From Hetaerina americana (Eukaryota; Arthropoda; Insecta; Odonata; Calopterygidae): a stretch of 64,000 nucleotides of DNA. Of this stretch, positions 10,991 through 24,100 are shown piece by piece; the first letter of the stretch is position 1; each line of letters starts with the position of its first letter. The stretch is from NCBI GenBank assembly GCA_022747635.1, contig JAKTNV010000001.1, positions 38,736,072 through 38,800,071 of the forward strand, in the 5' to 3' direction. The notes beneath the pieces were generated by a model. The model was not told the DNA's origin and did not search any database. It was given only the letters and a program-made list of their open reading frames with translations. The translations under genes and the position numbers were made by a program.

Positions 10991-13069
10991 AACCTTCCTT
11001 CTCCCATGTAAATGTTCTTAAAAACTCGACTATTTTCACACTAATTATATGTTTATATTTAAAACGTTCAATTTTGGAAACTCTGTATGATTTATCTTAT
11101 CCCACACTGCCATAGATTTGGCACCAGCTAGTTACTTGTTCATGAATTAAGGTCAGTGATAAACGGGCCCTTTTGCATGGTTTGTTGGCTAGCAATAACT
11201 GCAACCAATTTCATAGTTTCAATTTACCTTGACTACTACTTGACAAGTTAACTGGGAGCTTATAATTAATTCTAAACGCATTTTATAGAAAGTAACAACT
11301 TCACCACCAAGACTTTATCATCACAAAAAATAACGATCTAGTTATCAAATTAAAATATTAATACCCACGTTGAGAGAGAGGGAGAGAATAATGTATTACC
11401 AAGCCGTTTTCATTAAAAATAGGAATATAACCCCTATCCTAAACCAATGTCACCCCTATAACACCTATTATCATATACTCGAAGATTAAGGGTTACTTCT
11501 AATAAGCGATAGCAAGATGACGAAGTTAGTTCAATTAGTTTCCTCACTTGGTTCTTTTAAGTCCACCGGCTATACTAAATGGAATTTATTCTAATACTTA
11601 ACATGAAGTCCTTATACATCGATCAGCAAAATTTAATTTGATAAAGTGAGAATTCTTAAACCAGAACCATCCACCAGTTGCCAATGAATAAATATAATAC
11701 CCAGCTTTCTTTGCGCTATTTCGAATAAAAATAATTATGAATAAGCGATAAATGAGAAATTCAAAATTCAAATGCAAATGTTTCAATAATTTTATAAATG
11801 AGAAGGGGCAATTAAAATCTTGCTGAGACGTCATGTACTTAACCTGAAAGATTAAAACCAGTACAACGTACCTAGCATGACACAATACACGAATTGACAA
11901 CAACGACTAATTAACATTTATGTCCAAAGAAATTATGAGTAAAGAAATTTACTACATTAAAAAGAAAATATGACTCACTTTAGGATATATTTCTTGATCG
12001 ACGTCCATCCATAGTTACACTTAATTTCGTCAATTCCTCAATTCACCAAGCACAAATCGGTCTGCTAATAGATACTCCACCGCAGTTTTAACCGATGGGG
12101 TCAAAGTAATGCCATCTCTTGGATGAACTTGTAACAACAAATTAACAAATGCGTGACGATCTCATTTCAGTTTTCTATTTTCTAATTGGGAGTTGTAGCG
12201 TAACAATATCTGTTGTATTTTAACTCTATATGAATGAGCACAATTTAACCGACTCTAAAATAATTATGGACTTCAGAGACGAGCTTTTTTCACCTTGAAA
12301 GTTATTTATTTGTAGCGCATTGTAAGCTTGCTCTTGAAAGATGCCTGTTCCAAGGTATAGTTTCGAACTTAAGTTCGAGTTTCTTCCGGAACCACTTTGT
12401 TTATGCATAAGAAGGATATCTTGATACAAAACCATCCTCGCCTCTGCTTATTTTGTGAGCGATAATTATTCCACTATGCCTTGTCCGTAGTGGTAATCTG
12501 GTCAATGTTGGTGGCAAATTTAAAATAAATTATGCTGTATAGAAAAGGCAAAGCAGGAAGCAATACCATCATGCTAAAACAAAGGCGTAGGAAAAAATTA
12601 GCAATTTTTTATAATATTTTGTAGAATGTTGAAATATGTTAGCCATACCTCATTACATGTGTAAGAAGGATTCATATCTATTATATTAACATGGTATTTG
12701 ACCGTAGATCATTTCGAGTTGATAACTGTGGCGTTTTCAAGTCCAAAATATATTCCCTCTGTAGCAGACCACGTTTTTCATGAATCAGCTTTTAATAGTA
12801 GCAGGAGCTAAAAGCCTTGTGCTAATTGCCTACTTTGTGATATCAGATGAATAAGGTTAGGATGGTAAATTGCATTTGGTGGGGTTTTATCCCTTTCCAC
12901 TGCCTGTTTAATGCAAATAAATTTCAACCCCCCAATATGCAATCTTAAAATTAAAATCGTTCAAGCCTAAATAAATTAACATTTTTATGAGCAAACTGAA
13001 AAATATGTAGCCCTTTAAAAACCTAACCCAATTGCAGGAAATAATTGTAAGCGTAAAGAGATGGAAACA
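10991..13069. other. AT-rich stretch, no gene recognised
   Basis: Only short unmatched ORFs occur. A short GA run lies near 11371-11386. No exon or RNA gene is supported. Confidence 0.45.
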
Positions 13070-14380
13070 TAATGCTGATGGGGAATTTAAACCGCACAGT
13101 ATACAAACAGATAGACAGTAGTGAGATAGGAGACTGGAGTTTAGGAACAAGGAATTACCTTGGGGAAAGAGCAATAAAGTTCTGTAGGAGGCGGGGATTA
13201 ATCATAAGGAACAGTTCATACACAACAGATGTAGGTATACAAGGAAAATACCTGGAAATTTAGAAAAATATCGCTCAGACTATATTATGGTAAGGCGCTG
13301 ATTTAGGAACAATATGAATAATTCACAGTTTCTTGCAAGTGGACGCAAATCTCAGATCATAATTTAGTAATAATAATGTGTAGTGTCTGATTCAAAACGA
13401 TAAAAATGGGATGAAGTTATAGGAAATGGAACATAGAAGCATCAACCAGAGCAAAAAGATAGGTGTATCAGCAGGCTGTAGAAAAAATCATGAGTAAGGA
13501 GAGAAATAAAAATTTAAGTAAAATAAAATCAGGATTTATCTGCTTCATGGATTTTGTGAAGACATTTGATGTAGAGCATTACCTGTAGTTATAAGAGCAG
13601 CAATAATGAATGTGTCACAGAAAATAAGAGTCAAGTGGAGGGATAGGAGACTCATCCTCAACCTGTGCATGTTTCAGACTGCACAGGTGCTAGAGTCAGA
13701 AGGGGAGCCTATATAGGAAGAGGAATAAGACCCCTATTGGCAGGGTGTCCATTATGACCTATCCTTTTCAACTTATATGTGGATGGAATGGTTAAAGAGG
13801 CATGGAGAGAACTAAATATTGAAATAAAAGTCATTAGACAATTGATAAAAGAAGGTTTGTGAATGATCCAACTAATTAAGTCAGTCAGCAAAGAGATTAC
13901 AAGCATAGCTCAGCGCATTGGAAAGTCAGTACCATAGGAGCTAGAAATGGATAGAAGTGGGTGAAAATAGGTGTATCTTATATTTTACCATTGTAAAATA
14001 ACAAGCTGAAATAATAATAAATAAATAAATGCAAACAAAACAAAGATTAAGCAGTTTTAGACAGAGAGAAATGCCAAGGTTAGCATTAAAATAGGAGAGC
14101 AAAAACTAGAGCAGGTGAAACAGTTTTTCTATATCGGAAGTGTTCTAGACTAAAGTGGTCAAAGTACTGAGGACATAGGAAAAAAATTGCATCAGGCAAA
14201 GTTTTCACAAGGTGGAGGGAATTGATGTCACGGGCATTGAGTAAGAACTTCAGGTAAGGTTCAATAATAGGTACTTTGTTTGATATGGAGCATGATTTTG
14301 TATGGCATGATATTGTGGTCATTGAAGCAAGAAGATACGCGCAGTTTGGAGGCTTACAATCAGTGAGAAAGCAGGGGGCA
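13070..14380 (+). mobile_element. RTE-type LINE fossil (endonuclease and reverse transcriptase pieces)
   Basis: The opening (13072-13260) reads MLMGNLNRTVYKQID and then ERAIKFCRRRGLIIRN. This aligns with MGDWNATVGEG and EKAVEFCRRQGLVITN of the LINE at 62577-63371 in this same window. Further along come a reverse-transcriptase motif A remnant, CFMDFVKTFD (near 13540), then AGCPL and ILFNLYVDGMV (near 13740-13790), and a WSMILYGMILWSL remnant near 14280. Stops and frame changes are frequent, so it is dead. The 5' end is truncated. Confidence 0.8.
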
Positions 14381-14809
14381 GAAGGAGCTGACTTACATAA
14401 ATGTAAATATTAAAATTTGGATGAACCTCAAAATGGAATAGGTATTTAAAACAATTCAAATTAAATAGCTCACTTTTGATACCTTGGAAAATAAATCAAA
14501 CTAGAAGGTATAATTTCTTTTTTTTGTTATCCTAATCTACTGAATACCAATAAGCTGCTGCTGCAAGGTAAGTTCTGAATAAACAACTTTTAAAAAATCT
14601 TTAACTCATTTAAAAGCAGTTTTAACATATTTTTGTGGTAATTTAAGCAAAAATAGTACATGACTGAGTTTTTTCTGGATGTATCAATCAGAACTGCCAT
14701 ATTTGCAATAGGTCATTTGTATAAATTCTTTTTTAGTATTGAATGGTGACTTCCTGTTACCAGTAGTCTTGGGAAAAAACATGCATGAAAAATAGCAGCA
14801 CATCAACAA

Positions 14810-15110
14810 GAATGTTAAGAAAAGACTCATCAAAACTTTGACAAGGAGCATGATTTTGTATGATGCAGAAACCCATTGAAGTAAAATGATAGACGTTGAT
14901 TGAAGGCTTTTGAGATGTGGGAGTGGAGAGGGATAGATAAGGCGGATTGGATTGAAAGGAAAAAAATGAGGAGGTGAGTGCTAGGCATGGTAGGTGAGGA
15001 GAGAGGATTGAAAGGAGAAATCCAAAGAAGGCAGGAAATGTGGAAGTGCTTGCAAGCAATCCATTAGGTTTAATTTCACCAGAAAAACTGGGCTTCACAT
15101 CACTTGGTCT
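14810..15110 (+). mobile_element. LINE C-terminal fragment
   Basis: Broken frames give RLIKTLTRSMILYDAETH, then a glycine/arginine/lysine-rich stretch with WIERKK-like residues and QAW-VRRED. This matches the RTE/CR1-like C-terminal block usually read as SVLLYGAETWTL...RRLEAFEMW...RRMLRISW. It repeats a landmark already passed near 14280, so it is a second fragment and not the continuation of the first. Confidence 0.6.
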
Positions 15111-15762
15111 TTCCATGTTGTCCTCTACTAATCCATTTGAGACAGCCTGGAATGATGTTGTTTTATCTGCTGAACACCATTATGATCAGTAAAATCTGAA
15201 AAAACAGTAGAATGCTAGCAAGTACCAAAACTCATTATTTGATGAATTGGTGTCCAATCCCCCATCATAAAACCTAACCATCTCAGGAAAAGCATGAAAT
15301 TTGGTGTGTTTTTGAAATGGTTATATATCTTTAGTTCAATGGGAAACATTAGCATTCATTCAAAACAGACCTAGTGAAGTGGAACATTACATGGAAAAAG
15401 TGCGATTTTGGTCAAACTTGGGAGCAATTCAGCAAATGACTTGACTGATACAGAATCTTACTTTTACTTGCAATACCTATTTCAATATACTGCTACAACT
15501 AATCAAGAGATGAGTCAAAAGGAATGGGTGGTAAAGAAAGCCTGTCAGACAACTGGTTTGTATTAAGGGAAACTAAACTGAAGCTCAGTGGTACAGGAGC
15601 ACTTACTTTAACTAACTCTGACTCATTTATATACAGGTTAAAGGAAATCTTTATACCCTTTGCATCAATTAGTTTTTGTAGTGAATATCAGGAGTTTTTA
15701 AGTGCCAGAAATACTTGTACTTTTTTAATCAGGTTAATACAGTAGAAGTATTAGTAACTTTA
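15111..15762. other. No gene recognised
   Basis: There are a few ORFs of 60-75 codons without resemblance to known families. The sequence is AT-rich and lies between LINE and SINE remnants. Confidence 0.4.
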
Positions 15763-16053
15763 GGGGATGCTACCAACAGCTGAGGTCATTTGCCCCATTA
15801 GGGATGGATGGGAAAGGAAGAAGGGTGGAGAGAAGCCTGGTGCCAGTATTACCTCTCTCTTAACAAAAGGCATCAAGGGGTCCAGAGCTTAATGTCCCAT
15901 CCAACAGATGGGAACTTAGTTAAAGTGCTCCCCAAAAAGCACATCAAGTAGGGATTGGGATATCACTGAAAAACATCTGCCATTACCAGGATTCAAACCT
16001 GGGCCCTCTGGGTGGGAAGCCAGTAGATTAGCCACTGAGCCATCCTGATCCCC
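15763..16053 (-). mobile_element. tRNA-derived SINE, family 2
   Basis: The minus strand starts at 16053 with GGGGATCAGGATGGCTCAGTG, a tRNA-like head with an A-box, and has the B-box AGGTTTGAATCC near 15991-16002. The body contains GGGAGCACTTTAACTAAG-like sequence and ends near 15763. A second copy in the same orientation lies at 54350-54672 inside CERT intron 5. The tRNA-like head is intact in outline, but no acceptor stem closes. Confidence 0.8.
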
Positions 16054-16589
16054 AATACTTAAATAGAGTATAATATAGAATGTGATCAGTTTATGATACC
16101 TATGGAGTGTAGTCATCAATAAAAAGGTAAGAGAAAGATTATTTGTTGTGAAGAGTAATTCATGGAGATGATAAGTAGCTTCATGATTTGATCACAGATA
16201 TGATTTCAAAGCTTTTACCTCATATGAATAGGGTATCCTAGTTATGGAGGTATAGCAACACAAACATTCAATTGAGCATATCTAACAGTTATCATGAAAA
16301 TGCTCATGAAATATTAGGAATTCGGACATTCATAGACTTGAAATTTATTTTAGATAATCACAAAATATTTGTTTCTGCAAATGCCTAGCTAGCATACATA
16401 TTTTGTTTGTTCTTCACATGCTTCAACGTGTCAGCTGACATTAGTCAAGAGCACTTCGTGTGAAATATTCTTTTTTACTGTTATCTTATTAATTCTAGTG
16501 GTACAAAACAATATTCCAGTGAAATATTATTTGCCTTCTAATACGGGTAAAATTAAATCTTTATCCTAATTCTCAGAAGAGTCCTCCTC

Positions 16590-17780
16590 CCACTCCCTAG
16601 TTTTCCAGCATTCTACCCTCTATTATATGGTAACATCTATTGCCTCGCAGTATCTCCTGTATCCACTTGACAAGCCTTATTCGCATTTCTCCCAATAGTC
16701 ATCTCTTTCCCCATACCATAGTCTATAACTTCATCACTTTCCAATGAGTTTATTTTTTCCATTCTTCCCTATGCTCATACCTCAGAGGCCTCCAATCTAT
16801 GCTCATCCTCCTGCCCCAATAACAAAGTTTCTGACCAATACAAAATTATGCCCCATGTTGAAGTCTTCACCTGATCATTCTTTACATCATATCACAAGGT
16901 CCTGTCATCAACTCCTACCTCTTTCTAAATACTTCTGGGTCTGATTCGATTCTTCATTTACTAATCTTTGTCCACCCTCCCTTAAAGCATGTCCAAAATA
17001 GATGATGAGTCAACCTATTTAATTTATACTTTAATGTTTATCTTAGTATTCCTATTTCTTGAGAATTTCATCACCTTCATTGTATTACGATTACTTCTCA
17101 TTCCGTATCCATCACATTGATTCTGCTATGTACTACGTAGTGATTGTAACCCTCTGGCTGACTGGCTAATCAATTCTTGAGCATCAACAAATCTAACTAA
17201 TTTGAAAAGTTTTCCACCTACTTTCATACCAGCCTCCAGGTCTTCATATTTTCTCTGCACACAGATTAAAAGAGCAGGCGGAAATGGACATCCCTGTCTG
17301 ACTTACAACTTAGCACTGACCATCCCGACTCTCCATTTGCATTTTGCACCTGTACATTCAGGGACTCATTTTGTGTTAGCTGTCTTCTATCACGCCAGCC
17401 TAACCCACTTTTCTACATAATTTTCATTAATAGTCCCCATGTACTCTGTTGAATGCTTTCTTTAAATACATGAAGCATATAAATACAGGTACCTGTACAT
17501 CCTGTTTACACTTTATGCTCCTTTCTACAAGTGACCTAATTAATCCTAAGGCATTAGAATTACCCTCATTATAAATTAAAACTGACCATCAACAAAGTAC
17601 TCCCCTCCATCCTTTTGTTGGTGATCCTAAGTAGTACCTTTGCTAAATGTGAAATAAACATATAGTCCTACAGTCCTCATCTACTGCTGCATTTCCTTTT
17701 TTGGGATTGGTATCAATACTGTTCTAACACAGCCTTTGGCCAAATTCCTCCTTCATCAATATTGTAAATAATGAAGGAAT
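16590..17780 (-). mobile_element. LINE reverse-transcriptase fossil
   Basis: On the minus strand, near 17600-17430, a broken frame gives GLIRSLVERSIKCKQDV and then VFICFMYLKKAFNRVHGD, a degenerate RT motif (FIDYEKAFDRVQHD type). Near 17215-17150 it gives MKVGGKLFKLVRFVDAQELI, a decayed form of the catalytic Y/F-A-D-D box with alanine replaced by valine and the second aspartate lost. Many stops are present. It is opposite in orientation to the fossil at 13.1-15.1 kb. Confidence 0.75.
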
Positions 17781-17789
17781 GAGATCCCA

Positions 17790-18740
17790 GAATCAGACAT
17801 ACTGATGAATTTCTGAGGTTTTGTGGATGAATAACATTTTGATGACACAGTTTTTCCTTCATGATAACAGATAGCCCTTCCATTCATAGACTCGAAGTTC
17901 ACATATCCCTGATTTTGCTTCCTAGTTCAATGAGATAATGTTTGGGAAATAGGCTCTGAAGTCTTTATATATCAAATTATCAATTATGCAATAAAAATAA
18001 TTTATATTGTAATAGCTTTTTTTATTGAACTAGGAAGTCACCATGAAAAACTACCAAAACGGTTTTATATTCAATGTGTAGATCAATTGTTGACGTCAAG
18101 TTGAGAATCTTTGATTTTGAAACTGATGCCCAAAAAAGCCAGCAACAGGAGCCTGGATGTAAGAAAACACTTTGCAAAAATTTAAGAACATGATTCTAGA
18201 TTAGTCTTGCATGGACCGTAAATTCAGCAGAAAATATTGGAAATATTAGAGACATGTAGTCACACATGAATAATGAAGAAGGTAAACAATTTGAAATAGT
18301 CTTGAAGAGGTCTAAGGAGAGGAGGTGAAAGAAAAAGTCAAATGATAACTCTAAACAGGAACAGTGATAATTTTATCAAACATTAAGAAACCTGATGGCC
18401 TGATGATGGGAGCTAACAAAGGAAAAGTGAAAATGGGCAGTGTGGAGGAAGACCCCATATATATTTGGAACAAAGAGAAGAATCATGTAGATATGAAAAG
18501 AATGACTGTTTAAAGGAAACTAAACCTAGACCAAACCCGTCCAATCACTGATAATGGATCATGAAGATCAAAAGTTTGAGCAACAGAAAAATGAGACATG
18601 AGAAGAATAAAAACATTTTCATAATGGTATCTCAAATCACTGTCACAGAGATGGATAGGATCAAAATTTTCCAAATATATATACGCCTGCTAAGCATCAG
18701 GTCAGGAGATTGAAGGAGCACATGATAAAATTGCTCTGAA
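17790..18740. other. No gene recognised
   Basis: No ORF longer than about 60 codons and no repeat match elsewhere in the window. CCTGATGATGGGAGCTAAC at 18394-18412 recalls hammerhead-like repeat tails but lacks the rest of the motif. Confidence 0.4.
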
Positions 18741-18865
18741 TTCAATTTAATGTAATATAGTATTAAACTGCTGCATCCTGGAAGTTATGCTGCCTGCACA
18801 TTGATTTCAGTTTAATTCAATTTACATACTAGCCTACTGCATCCTGGAAGTTATGGTGCCTTCAG
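18741..18865. repeat. Imperfect tandem duplication, unit about 66 bp
   Basis: The block CTGCATCCTGGAAGTTATG occurs twice, at about 18771 and 18837, each time preceded by TTCAATTTA and AT-rich sequence. Two diverged units of about 66 bp result. No function is visible. Confidence 0.7.
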
Positions 18866-19850
18866 ATACAATTCAAGATACGTTAAATCCTTTCCTTCCG
18901 CTAATCACAATTTCAATCTTTCAGGTGGGCATATTTGAGAAGAAAACATTCATCATATATTTAACGATTCCAATGCTTCCAGCTTGAGAAGTTTTCGTCC
19001 GATATACATTCCGTCTTAAACAGGGTTCTTTATAGTTATTCATGAGGACGCAGGTGAATTTTTCTCGTTCCATTCGCTGAAAATTGTATACTTGCAGAGT
19101 AAGGCTTCCTCCTTGGCCGTGGCTTGTCACTTCCATTGCCCGATCGAACGGAGAGAAAGGAGAAAGGGGGAGCTGTAGAGCAATGACCTCTTCTGATTGA
19201 GGTGGCGAAAATCTTCCCAGTCCGCTTTATTTCTGTATAATAATATTGAGGTTTTCCGGTTCCCAACCCGAAAGAATCTGAACGGCAAGCAAGCCAGTGC
19301 ATCCACTGTATACTCTCTCCAACGTTATTATTACTATTCATTACAACACAACCAGGCAATCAGCCAGGGGGTAAGGTACAGTTATTAACGTATCTGTTCA
19401 ATTCAATTCGGTCTGGTGATGTCTTGCCCGTGCAGGTGGAGGTGAGATCCTAATTAATACAAATACATGTATTTCATTTAAAAATATTTTTATAATTATT
19501 TGTTTAAGAAATGTGTAACTCTTTTAAGTTTTATCTTACTGGTAGTTAATTATCAGAAAACATTTCAGAGGGAAAATTGGTAAGTTAGGTACTTAGTTTA
19601 ATTCAATTTTTACTTAATCGTTGTATATTAATTATTTGAGCAGTAAGATTAGTTATCTAATAGCGTTTCCATCCATATCTGTTGTGCGTGGTTTTCAATT
19701 TATTGAAAGTACGTATATCATGAGGTTTAAAAATGCTAACGATTACATTTTTCAGGTAAGGGTACGGACGATATAATTTCGTCGTTTTAACGTGTTTGCA
19801 TTATTTTCGTCGGGTTACGCTGAAAGTGGAGAAGAAATTCCAATATACTA
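18866..19850. other. No gene recognised
   Basis: Overlapping ORFs on both strands between 18921 and 19388 (up to 107 aa) show no known domain. The segment 19040-19440 is somewhat GC-richer than its neighbours and could include an exon of an unrecognised gene, but no splice pair or homology supports this. Confidence 0.35.
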
Positions 19851-19874
19851 CCTTGATCAAAAATTTCCCGGAAT
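19851..19874 (+). repeat. Mariner left TIR
   Basis: Begins CCTTGATCAAAAATTTCCCG. It matches the inverse of 21143-21166 with one mismatch (T against G at the sixteenth base). Confidence 0.9.
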
Positions 19875-19900
19875 TTATTCAGAAAATTAAAAATACAAGT

Positions 19901-20965
19901 TTATTCATCTAAATCTATATTGTCCCCTTCAAAGTAATCCCCATCGACTGCAACACACTTATGCCAGCGCTTGATCCAATCCTCGAAACATTTTTTATAT
20001 TCGGTTTTCGGTATGTCCATCAGTGCTTCCTGCGATTTTTCCATTACTTCCTCTCGGCTGCTAAAACGCGTTCCCCGTAATGGTTTTTTAACTCGATTGA
20101 ACAGAAAGAAGTCACAGGGAGCCAAATCAGGTGAATTCGGTGGCTGTTGGATGGTATTTGTTGCATTTTTCGTCAAAAAATTACGAATAATGATAGCACT
20201 GTGCGACGGTGCGTTATCATGGTGCAAAATCCACGAGTTTTCTGCCCACATTTCTGGTCTCTTTCGGCGAATTGCTTCACGCAAACGTCTCATAACGCCC
20301 AAATAATACTCTTTGTTTACTGTCTGGCCTTCTGGCAAAAATTCATGATGCACTACATCGTTGTAATCCATGAAAACCGTCAGCATTGCCTTCTTTTTTG
20401 ACTGAAAACGACGTGGTTTTTTTGGTCTCGGCTCATTTGGTGAACGCCATTCACTTGCCTGATGTCTGGATTGCGTGTTGTACTCATAAACCCACGTCTC
20501 GTCTCCAGTAATGATCCTTTTGATGAATGTGGGATCGGATTCAGCCTCGCAAATCATGTCTTTTGCGACGTCAACACGGTCTCTTTTTTGCATGAAATTT
20601 TGAACCAACTTTGCTGCTACACGACGGAAACCCAAATCATTAACCACAATGTCTTGGGCGGATCCATAGGCAATGTTCAAGTCCTCCGCTATTTCTCTGA
20701 TGGTTAATTTGCGGTTATTGACCAACATTTCTTTTACTTTATCAATTTTTTCACCGACTTTCGATGTCGATGGTCTGCCACTGCGTTCATCATCTTCGAT
20801 TGACTCACGACCACTTCTGAACCGCTCGTGCCACTGGTAAACGACCGTTTTTTTTAGAGAATCGTTGCCGAAACACTTTTCCAACATTTCCAACGTCCGT
20901 GCGCCACTAAATCCGTTTTTTACGCAAAATTTAATACAAGTTCGTTGTTGCAAATTTAAATCCAT
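19901..20965 (-). CDS. Mariner transposase, intact D,D34D
   Basis: A cut-and-paste transposase that binds the element's TIRs and inserts at TA. I chose the ATG at 20965 (MDLNLQQRTC, 354 aa, usual mariner length). An in-frame ATG upstream at 21034 would add 23 residues, mostly aromatic and hydrophobic, that do not resemble the family. The N-terminal half holds two helix-turn-helix regions: KKTVVYQWHERFRSG with DDERSGRPST, then LTIREIAEDLNIAYGSAQ. The catalytic domain has GDETWVYEY (first Asp), LHHDNAPSH (second Asp) and SPDLAPCDFFLF (third Asp). I count 34 residues between the second and third aspartates, the mariner signature. The usual WVPHEL linker motif is replaced by LVQNFMQKRD. There are no stops or frameshifts. 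It is the only intact transposase seen here. Its TIRs differ from those of the deleted element at 633-1385, so it probably does not mobilise that element. Confidence 0.95.
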   Translation of the reverse strand: MDLNLQQRTCIKFCVKNGFSGARTLEMLEKCFGNDSLKKTVVYQWHERFRSGRESIEDDERSGRPSTSKVGEKIDKVKEMLVNNRKLTIREIAEDLNIAYGSAQDIVVNDLGFRRVAAKLVQNFMQKRDRVDVAKDMICEAESDPTFIKRIITGDETWVYEYNTQSRHQASEWRSPNEPRPKKPRRFQSKKKAMLTVFMDYNDVVHHEFLPEGQTVNKEYYLGVMRRLREAIRRKRPEMWAENSWILHHDNAPSHSAIIIRNFLTKNATNTIQQPPNSPDLAPCDFFLFNRVKKPLRGTRFSSREEVMEKSQEALMDIPKTEYKKCFEDWIKRWHKCVAVDGDYFEGDNIDLDE

Positions 20966-21142
20966 TTCTGAAATTGTAAAAAATCGCCAACACACACAGA
21001 GATAGATGTACTCTTGGCTACGTAACTTTTGCAAATGTCAAGTTATGACACTAAGATTTAAAGGGAATATCAACAACAGATGTACCAATTTAACAAAAAA
21101 ACAGAACTCAAATCGGAACGATGGGAGCGCCACACGGTGGTT

Positions 21143-21166
21143 ATTCCGGGAACTTTTTGATCAAGG
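21143..21166 (-). repeat. Mariner right TIR
   Basis: Ends GAACTTTTTGATCAAGG. It is the inverse of 19851-19874 apart from one base and is followed by TA at 21167-21168. Confidence 0.9.
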
Positions 21167-21168
21167 TA

Positions 21169-24100
21169 CTATGTATTCAACAAAAATAAACATATTAAGC
21201 CCACGCATGAAGGGCTAGTTATAAATTATCACAGCGCATCTTAGAACAAAACATATACTGTTCTGGCTTACTATCTTACTTCATAAATCGAAAAGTCACA
21301 GTTTTATAAAGCAATATTTCAAACAGATGGAGAATGGCTAAGTAGATGAACAATAGTATTGCAAAAATATAAGGAAGACTGTGGCTCAACCCTACGCAGA
21401 AATAAATGGCAGTATTTTTGAATGTGGAAGTACAATCTTTGCAGAAACATATCGCAAGGAAGCGGAGGCTTGTATAAATGCCGGCACCTGATACGTATTT
21501 TGATCCTCTCCCTCACTTGGCTTAGTTGCGCCTTGGGCGCTCTGAAGAATTTGTGGTTTTTTCGATTTTGAAAAACTTCGAGGATGAAAAGAGAGACGGG
21601 GAAGGAGAAATATATTATATCCGGCGGCGAGTTGCCACGGAAGCGAAAGAGTAAAAATACCTACCAGAGTTTCGCCGACTACTCCCTCCGGCGGGTAGGA
21701 ACTACGAGGTCGACGTTGTTCATCCGGGAAATCATGTGCTCCAAGCATTTATCGCATACATTTTAAAAAATCTTTTGAATTTATTATTTTTAGCCTCAAA
21801 ACAAATTTTCTTCTTACATACCAGGTAATAGAGGAGCTAAATAATCGCTCTTGCTCGAATTACTTTGATCGCTCCTTTTTCAATGACTAATCTGCTTTGA
21901 GTGCTGCTGTCCTCTCTCTCGATATCTCCATAAATCGTATTCATTTGATAAAAGATAATGCTTAAATAATGGCAATAATTAGTTATCACACGATAATGCA
22001 TAAATGAACAGGAATGAAAGCTTGAATGAAGAGCACTCGGTTTAGCCCGGAGGGTTTTGCACAGGACTGCTGGCCCAAATGTGGCGAGTTCCAGTACATT
22101 TCTAATGATTTCATCTTTACTGCCATTGTGCTCTCAAATTTTTTCGAGAGAAAGGATTCCTTATATCGGTGAGGATTATGGGAATACTGGCTCAGAGAGA
22201 TGAACTAAACGGGCAGATTTTGAGAAAGAATAGCTTTTTGAAGACTATCGTAGAATGGAAAGCATGAGAAGTGCAACAAATTAAGATTCAGTGGAATAGA
22301 TGAAATAGCCTGTGATGTGATAGTGAAGAAATGTGGAAAATTGAAGGGATTAGTGGAGTGGGGAACAACGTGAATCCAATACTAGGATTGATGATTACTG
22401 ATAATGGTGTTATCGTGGTTTGACAGTCTACTTCACTCACTGCGTGACGTCAACGCATGGCATGAACTCGTATCTTAGGCACCGACTGGCGACAAACTAA
22501 ACCAGTTTATTTAGCCTTCCTCTTTCACTGTTGCACAAATGCCTCAAACCGATTATTTCACGCACGCGACACTTGGTTGGAGATGCCACGCTTCCCTCGG
22601 CGTTCCTCTCTCGTCTTTCGCGGGAAGCTGCATCCTCGATGGTGACTGAATGTCACCGAAACAAGTTGGAATGAGTTGCGCACAGGATGAAAGACCAAGC
22701 AGAGATCTGCCTGTGATCCAATTATCTTTGACGCTTTACTTCTTCCACAAAGTTAATATTCACTGCTGCTTACTTTTAATACGAGAAAAGGATAGCAGTA
22801 CTTTAGTTTTGCATTTCGGATGACATTACTCTCGAGTTTGTCGATATAATCGTTCATTAAATGAATAAACTTAGTATTATTTCATTGGTATTATATCAGT
22901 TTTATTCAGTGATAATGAATTTTCACAAAATAGAGCCTCAAACCATCAAATTCATAATCGTGTATTATTGGAAATTTCTGGTTTTGTGGAATCAGCGTCA
23001 TTCGGACTTCGGAAAACTCACTAAGAATTTGAAAATAAATGAAGCACATTGAGGAATTACTTTAAGAACACCCCTTCAATTCAAAAATCAGTTGAATTAG
23101 AAAATAATTTCTACCTCGGTAATAAAAACTTTTCATTGCATTTACACACACGACTAAAAATGAAAGCTCGGGAATTTTCTTTGATGAAATGTTTTGGATA
23201 AATGTCGTGAATTTAACGATTATTGTGAGCCAATGATTGTCAGAAATGATGTTGTAAGCATGCTAGACACACTAGCGGTAGCTTGCAGGGTACCAAACTA
23301 TATAATTCTGATCTTTAAGTCAAATTCCTATCTTTAGCGCATTTTGAAATATAAGGGTGTATCCTCAAAAGTTTTTGAATATTTTTTTATTTTACACTTC
23401 TTCGGCTTTTTAATTAATGACTACAACGCTCAAAACACACAGACAATGTGGAAAGGGAGGTGATGTGTGAAAGGGAGGTGATAAAATAAAGTTAAAACAC
23501 TGCTCACCAAAGCCTCTCCAGAAAATCAATGTATCTGGTATTATCTGGCAATGTAAAAATCTGGGGGAACGGTGTGGCGGAGAGGAATCAACATACATCT
23601 AAAAAAATGTATAGCCACCGAGAATGCGTTAGGCACTTGCGTGAAGTTTCGGACTTTCGGTGTCCAGAGCCAGAAATCTAGCCAAGTATGTAGTTCCAAG
23701 ATCTGGAACTTGTATTCCAAAGAAATTCAATCCAACCAAATCTCAACGTCTTCCATTGGTTTGCGAAATCCGCGTTTCGGAAATTGAACTTATTTAATTT
23801 TATGTTATGGTAATCATACTTGAAGGCTCCGAAGCAACGACAAGGCTCCACCTTTAGAAGATGATGATATCATATTTTCAATTACGTGGTTTAGCCGAGC
23901 ACAATTTGCTTCGAAAAAATCCCAAAACCTTCTCAGAAAAAAGTGCTTTAACCTTTTTTTTTTACCGAAAACGTACTTTCGGCACGGCAACACATTGCCG
24001 CTTCCAGCCGAGCCGAATTTAAGCCGTCGCCCGCCGACGATGCAAGTGTTCTTGGCACCTGTGACCGGTCTCGCCGATCAATTGGAAGATCAATCAAAAA

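Larger units (their letters stand above)
19851..21166 (-). mobile_element. Full-length, potentially autonomous mariner element
   Basis: A 1316-bp element with terminal inverted repeats at 19851-19874 (CCTTGATCAAAAATTTCCCG...) and 21143-21166 (the inverse, one mismatch in 24). It is flanked by TA at 19849-19850 and 21167-21168. It contains one uninterrupted transposase ORF with all catalytic residues. Length, TIR length and TA duplication match mariner elements. The near-identical TIRs and intact ORF argue for a young insertion. Confidence 0.95.

Noticed and set aside
18394..18440. Another hammerhead-like copy (CCTGATGATGGGAGC)
   Set aside because: After CTGATGA there is no matching stem II and no GAAAC plus stem III, so only the common CTGATGATG string is shared.
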